From: CAYRPO01 sp964426305
GTDB taxonomy: Bacteria > Patescibacteriota > Saccharimonadia > Saccharimonadales > CAIOMD01
DNA: 9,265 nt
Assembly: GCA_964426305.1 (NCBI GenBank)
Contig: CAYRPO010000034.1
Span: 1 to 9,265 of the forward strand
Direction of reading: 5' to 3'
Shown piece by piece: positions 6,477 through 9,265 of this stretch; within the stretch, counting starts at the first letter, position 1; each line of letters opens with the position of its first letter. The notes beneath the pieces are model-generated. The model saw only the letters and a list, made by a program, of their open reading frames with translations. It did not search any database and was not told where the DNA came from. The translations under genes were made by a program, and so were the position numbers.

Positions 6477-6488
6477 AGTATATACCAT
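6477..6488 (-). promoter_or_regulatory. Possible internal promoter -10 for the ABC-F gene
   Basis: Minus-strand TGGTATATACT in the 50-nt gap resembles an extended -10 (TG, one base, TATATA). It ends about 10 nt before the ABC-F ATG, so a transcript would have almost no leader. I find no good -35 box. It may give the ABC-F gene expression independent of der-pth. Confidence 0.35.
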
Positions 6489-6516
6489 CATCTTGCAGCT
6501 GTATGCTTGGGTGAAT

Positions 6517-7098
6517 CTATTTGCCTTTGGTGCGAGGTGGCTTGATGACGGCTGTGCCCTTTGAGTCGGTGGTAGTCAGAATGTTTGTGTTTGTGTCGGA
6601 TGATACAACTGCCGTGTCTGGGTCGTATTGCAGCGTAGCGCTTGAAGCTTGCAAGACTTTGAATGTGACGCGTGCAATGAGTTGATTGCCAGTTTGTGCC
6701 GTGCCGACAGCTGATCCGCGAGCAAGGGATATTCGACCTGCTGTTTGCTCTGCCTGGGCTTGAATAGTAAAAGGACTTGTTGCGCTGTCGGTTGATACAA
6801 ATTCTAGAATGCTCGATGGATACAAAATATTTGCCTGGACGGCGTTAACGGGTATCGTACCACTGTCCTCGCGTACCTCAATTGTTACAAAATCACCCAC
6901 CGAAGCCGTTTGCGTGCTTGGTGAAAAGGCAATATTAGGTACACTAGGTGTCCGAGCCGGTCGAGCCGCTTCGCTGCCCACGAGCTGATATGCCGCAAAC
7001 GTACCGAATGTCAGAGCCGCTACGAGAGCAATGAGTATATAGGATGTATTGTTGCGAAATTTTTTTGTCGTTTTTGTCGTTGATTTCTTTTGTGGCAT
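6517..7098 (-). CDS. Membrane-anchored cohesin-like domain protein
   Basis: A 193-residue protein, numbered from the ATG at 7098: a Lys/Thr-rich start (MPQKKSTTKTTKKFRNN), one transmembrane helix at ~20-40 (YILIALVAALTFGTFAAYQL), a short Pro/Ala/Arg linker, then a beta-rich domain at ~56-175. That domain has the cohesin pattern: SVGDFVTIEV, a hydrophobic-alternating strand ending YPSSILEFVS, GRISLARG and LIARVTFKVL. The positive N-terminus before the helix predicts an N-in, C-out topology with the domain outside the cell. Cohesin folds bind dockerins in cellulosomes and serve other surface contacts; no dockerin or linker repeats are seen here. The tail is basic (KPPRTKGK) with no LPXTG signal. 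A TTG at 7128 would add ten residues overlapping the likely leader. It lies 45 nt after pth. Confidence 0.82.
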   Translation of the reverse strand: MPQKKSTTKTTKKFRNNTSYILIALVAALTFGTFAAYQLVGSEAARPARTPSVPNIAFSPSTQTASVGDFVTIEVREDSGTIPVNAVQANILYPSSILEFVSTDSATSPFTIQAQAEQTAGRISLARGSAVGTAQTGNQLIARVTFKVLQASSATLQYDPDTAVVSSDTNTNILTTTDSKGTAVIKPPRTKGK

Positions 7099-7143
7099 AG
7101 GTACTTTAACTATATCAAACCAATCCAACCGTCGAGAACATTT

Positions 7144-7800
7144 TTAGTCCGCGTAATCGAAAACGATGCTGCGCGTGTCATGGGGCAGTTTTCCGCCGTA
7201 GAGGTATTCGGTCAGAATGCCAGCAACTTCACCGTGTATGTCTTCCAGATAGCTTTGCTCGACCTTGCTAAACTGACCCAAGACAAAATTGCTTGCGTCA
7301 ACTTTTGCTGTAGTATCGTTTTTGATACCAACTCGTATGCGTCCAAAGTTTTCGTCAATTGCAGCCATGATCGACTTGATACCGTTGTGTCCTGCTGCCT
7401 GTCCGCCGATTCGTGTACGAATCTGACCAAAATCGATACTGAGTTCGTCGTGGACAACAACAATATCAATGGGCGCAATTTTGTAAAAAGCAGCAACTGC
7501 CTGCACACTGCGGCCGCTGTCGTTCATAAATGTGGCTGGCTTGAGTAGTATTGTTCGAGTACCCCCAATGTTGTGCTCAGTGACAGATGCTTGCCACTTT
7601 TTGTTGTCTTTCCATACAGGAAATCCTTGCTGTGCTGCGAAAAAATCCAGCGCCATGAAGCCCATATTGTGGCGTGTTCTAACATAGTTGTCTCCAGGGT
7701 TGCCAAGACCAACGATGAGTGCGGTTTTGCTAGATGGCATACTCAACGTGTAGGGCACGACGAGCTCTTCACGAATTGGTTGTTTTTGGAATAAAGCCAT
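7144..7800 (-). CDS. pth: Peptidyl-tRNA hydrolase
   Basis: Cleaves the ester bond of peptidyl-tRNAs dropped from ribosomes, recycling tRNA; essential in most bacteria. Family landmarks are all present in the 218 residues: GLGNPG (31-36), TRHNMGF with catalytic H44, KPATFMNDSG (87-96) with N93, HDEL with D118, GGQAAGHNG (132-140) with H138 and N139, and GRIRVGI (153-159). Its ATG at 7800 begins 4 nt after the der stop, which favours translational coupling. That start gives a 20-residue N-terminal extension (MALFQKQPIREELVVPYTLS) that standard Pth lacks; an ATG at 7740 (MPSSKTALIVGLG) would give the usual length. Neither has a clear Shine-Dalgarno. I keep 7800 for the coupling. Function is certain, start less so. 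Confidence 0.96.
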   Translation of the reverse strand: MALFQKQPIREELVVPYTLSMPSSKTALIVGLGNPGDNYVRTRHNMGFMALDFFAAQQGFPVWKDNKKWQASVTEHNIGGTRTILLKPATFMNDSGRSVQAVAAFYKIAPIDIVVVHDELSIDFGQIRTRIGGQAAGHNGIKSIMAAIDENFGRIRVGIKNDTTAKVDASNFVLGQFSKVEQSYLEDIHGEVAGILTEYLYGGKLPHDTRSIVFDYAD

Positions 7801-7804
7801 GTGA

Positions 7805-9142
7805 CTATTCGTTTACCTTTTTACGGTCAATATGTTTTTCGAGGAAGTAGAATTTGACGGGCGTGCCTTCAAATCCGTAGGTCTCGCGCAGCATTCGCTC
7901 CATGTGGCGTTTGTAGCTCCAGTGTAGCAGCTTGGTGTGCGCACCGAAAACTTTAAAGCTTGGCGTTTGGTCGTCGGTTTGTGTGATGTAATTGAGCTTC
8001 GGGTGGCTGTTTTTGAGTCCAGCGGGTGGATGTGATGTTATGACTCCTTTTAGCCAGCGATTGAGTTGACTTGTACTGAGCTTGGTGGTCCGCTTTGCAA
8101 CAATGTCACTAACCAGGTCAAAAATTTTGCTAACGTTTTGCCCCGTAACTGAGCTCGTAAAGACAAGCGGCGCCCATGGCACAAAGGCGAATTCGTATTT
8201 GATACGAGGCGCGAGCGCATCGCGAGTGTAGGCGTCTTTGTCGACGACACTGTCCCACTTGCTGACGACCAGTATAAGCCCCTTGCCCGCTTCTTTGACG
8301 AGGCCTGCGATCTTTTGGTCGAGTTGTACGCCTAGTTCATTGACGTCCATAAGTAGCAGGCAGACATCGGCTTCCTCGATTGCTGCCAAGCTACGAACAA
8401 CGCTAAATCGTTCGATGCCGACCTCGATTTTGCCATTTCGGCGAATGCCAGCGGTGTCGAGTAGCTCGATTTCGCGGCCTTGGTATTTGACCACTGCTCG
8501 GTTTACGTCGCGCGTGGTACCGGCTCGATCAGCAACAATTGCCTGTTGCTTTTTAGCGAGCGTGTTAAACAGTTGGCTTTTGCCAACGTTTGGACGGCCT
8601 AAGATTGCCAAGCGGATGCGGTCGTCGGCGACACCGATGGTTGCTTTTGGCAATTGGGCAACAAGTGTGTCGAGCAGCTCGTCTAGCCCGACTTTTTGGG
8701 TAGTACTGGTGGCAATGAGTGGTTTGATGCCCAAGCGACGGTAGCCGTCTAGGTCGCCACGTGGGTTTTTGTCGACCTTGTTTACGACGAGCATGACTGG
8801 CTTTTTGCTTTTCAGCGCCATTTTGGCGACACGGCGATCTTCGTCGATGATGGGCACGTCTGCCTCGACAACGACTAGTATGATGTCGGCGCTCTCGGTG
8901 GCCTGTATGATCTGTTCCTGGATTGTAAATTCAAAATCGTCCTCGGCATCTTTTAAGCCAGCGGTGTCGACCAGCCAAAAATCTTTCGCGCCATAGCTTG
9001 CGCGGGCCATGATACTATCGCGTGTGGTGCCGGCTTCGTGAGCTACAATTGCTTCACGGTGGCCTAAAATGGCATTAAACAAGCTGGACTTGCCGACATT
9101 GGCACGCCCAACAATAGCTACAATCGGTACTTTTTTACTCAT
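7805..9142 (-). CDS. der: Ribosome-assembly GTPase Der (EngA)
   Basis: Tandem GTPase needed for maturation of the 50S subunit. The 445 residues show G domain 1: GRANVGKS (12-19), AGTTRD (37-42), DTAG (59-62), NKVD (121-124). G domain 2: GRPNVGKS (182-189), AGTTRD (207-212), DTAG (229-232), and a G4 reading SKWD (294-297) where NKWD is usual. The C-terminal KH-like domain (~357-445) contains HPPAGLKNSHPKLNYITQ, the SYKRHMERMLRE helix and FEGTPVKFYF. Length is typical. The ATG at 9142 has a weak AGGT five to eight bases upstream. It leads the minus-strand run der-pth-cohesin-like-ABC-F; the first 123 bases upstream hold no promoter I would trust. Confidence 0.97.
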   Translation of the reverse strand: MSKKVPIVAIVGRANVGKSSLFNAILGHREAIVAHEAGTTRDSIMARASYGAKDFWLVDTAGLKDAEDDFEFTIQEQIIQATESADIILVVVEADVPIIDEDRRVAKMALKSKKPVMLVVNKVDKNPRGDLDGYRRLGIKPLIATSTTQKVGLDELLDTLVAQLPKATIGVADDRIRLAILGRPNVGKSQLFNTLAKKQQAIVADRAGTTRDVNRAVVKYQGREIELLDTAGIRRNGKIEVGIERFSVVRSLAAIEEADVCLLLMDVNELGVQLDQKIAGLVKEAGKGLILVVSKWDSVVDKDAYTRDALAPRIKYEFAFVPWAPLVFTSSVTGQNVSKIFDLVSDIVAKRTTKLSTSQLNRWLKGVITSHPPAGLKNSHPKLNYITQTDDQTPSFKVFGAHTKLLHWSYKRHMERMLRETYGFEGTPVKFYFLEKHIDRKKVNE

Positions 9143-9265
9143 TTTGACCTATCTTTCCAGGGCAACATCTGCGCCGCGGCTTCTAAAAATTGCGCAACAA
9201 CTTGCATGAGCTCGAGGATCATTTACACTACCATATCACAAACAGAGGTAGAATGCTAGTTTAAC
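9143..9265. other. Region upstream of der, no gene seen
   Basis: Contains a TTGCGCAA palindrome (9189-9196) and no minus-strand promoter matching both boxes. One minus-strand frame entering from the right edge ends VKLAFYLCL-stop at ~9236 and could be the tail of an upstream gene; too short to judge. A plus-strand GAGGT before an ATG near 9252 opens only three codons. Confidence 0.35.

Noticed and set aside
1..9265. CRISPR arrays, tRNA or rRNA genes, insertion sequences, phage genes
   Set aside because: No regularly spaced repeats, no tRNA or rRNA landmarks and no transposase or phage motifs were found on either strand.

Overview
The window looks like a piece of a Candidate Phyla Radiation genome, most likely Saccharibacteria (TM7). 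The case rests on gene content and order (dprA-topA, der-pth, a membrane-anchored cohesin-like protein, an ABC-F ATPase), standard use of TGA as stop, and the scarcity of convincing Shine-Dalgarno sites. The lineage is inferred. A block of exactly 100 Ns (3394-3493) marks a scaffold gap of probably unknown true size.

Left arm, minus strand (1-3036): dprA (DNA-protecting protein in uptake and recombination) is followed after 55 nt by topA (topoisomerase I), whose 3' end runs off the window. The dprA promoter shares its -35 element with a promoter firing the other way.

Centre, plus strand (3062-4795): no household gene lies here. In order there are (i) a transcription unit of about 300 nt with an extended -10 promoter, at least five good helices and an intrinsic terminator, but no ORF; (ii) the assembly gap; (iii) a 199-residue four-helix membrane protein of unknown function; (iv) a second non-coding unit of about 490 nt with its own TTGACA promoter, many helices, and a terminator built on a perfect 42-bp palindrome. 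I could not place either RNA in a family I know; they are the best candidates for undescribed biology here. Position next to a membrane protein recalls the OLE RNA/OapA arrangement, by analogy only.

Right arm, minus strand (4808-9142): der (ribosome-assembly GTPase), pth (peptidyl-tRNA hydrolase), a membrane-anchored cohesin-fold protein and an ABC-F ATPase lie in one direction with gaps of 4, 45 and 50 nt. Der, Pth and probably the ABC-F protein act on ribosome assembly or on ribosomes and their tRNAs, so this looks like a translation-centred operon with one surface protein inserted. The arm converges with the 490-nt RNA unit.
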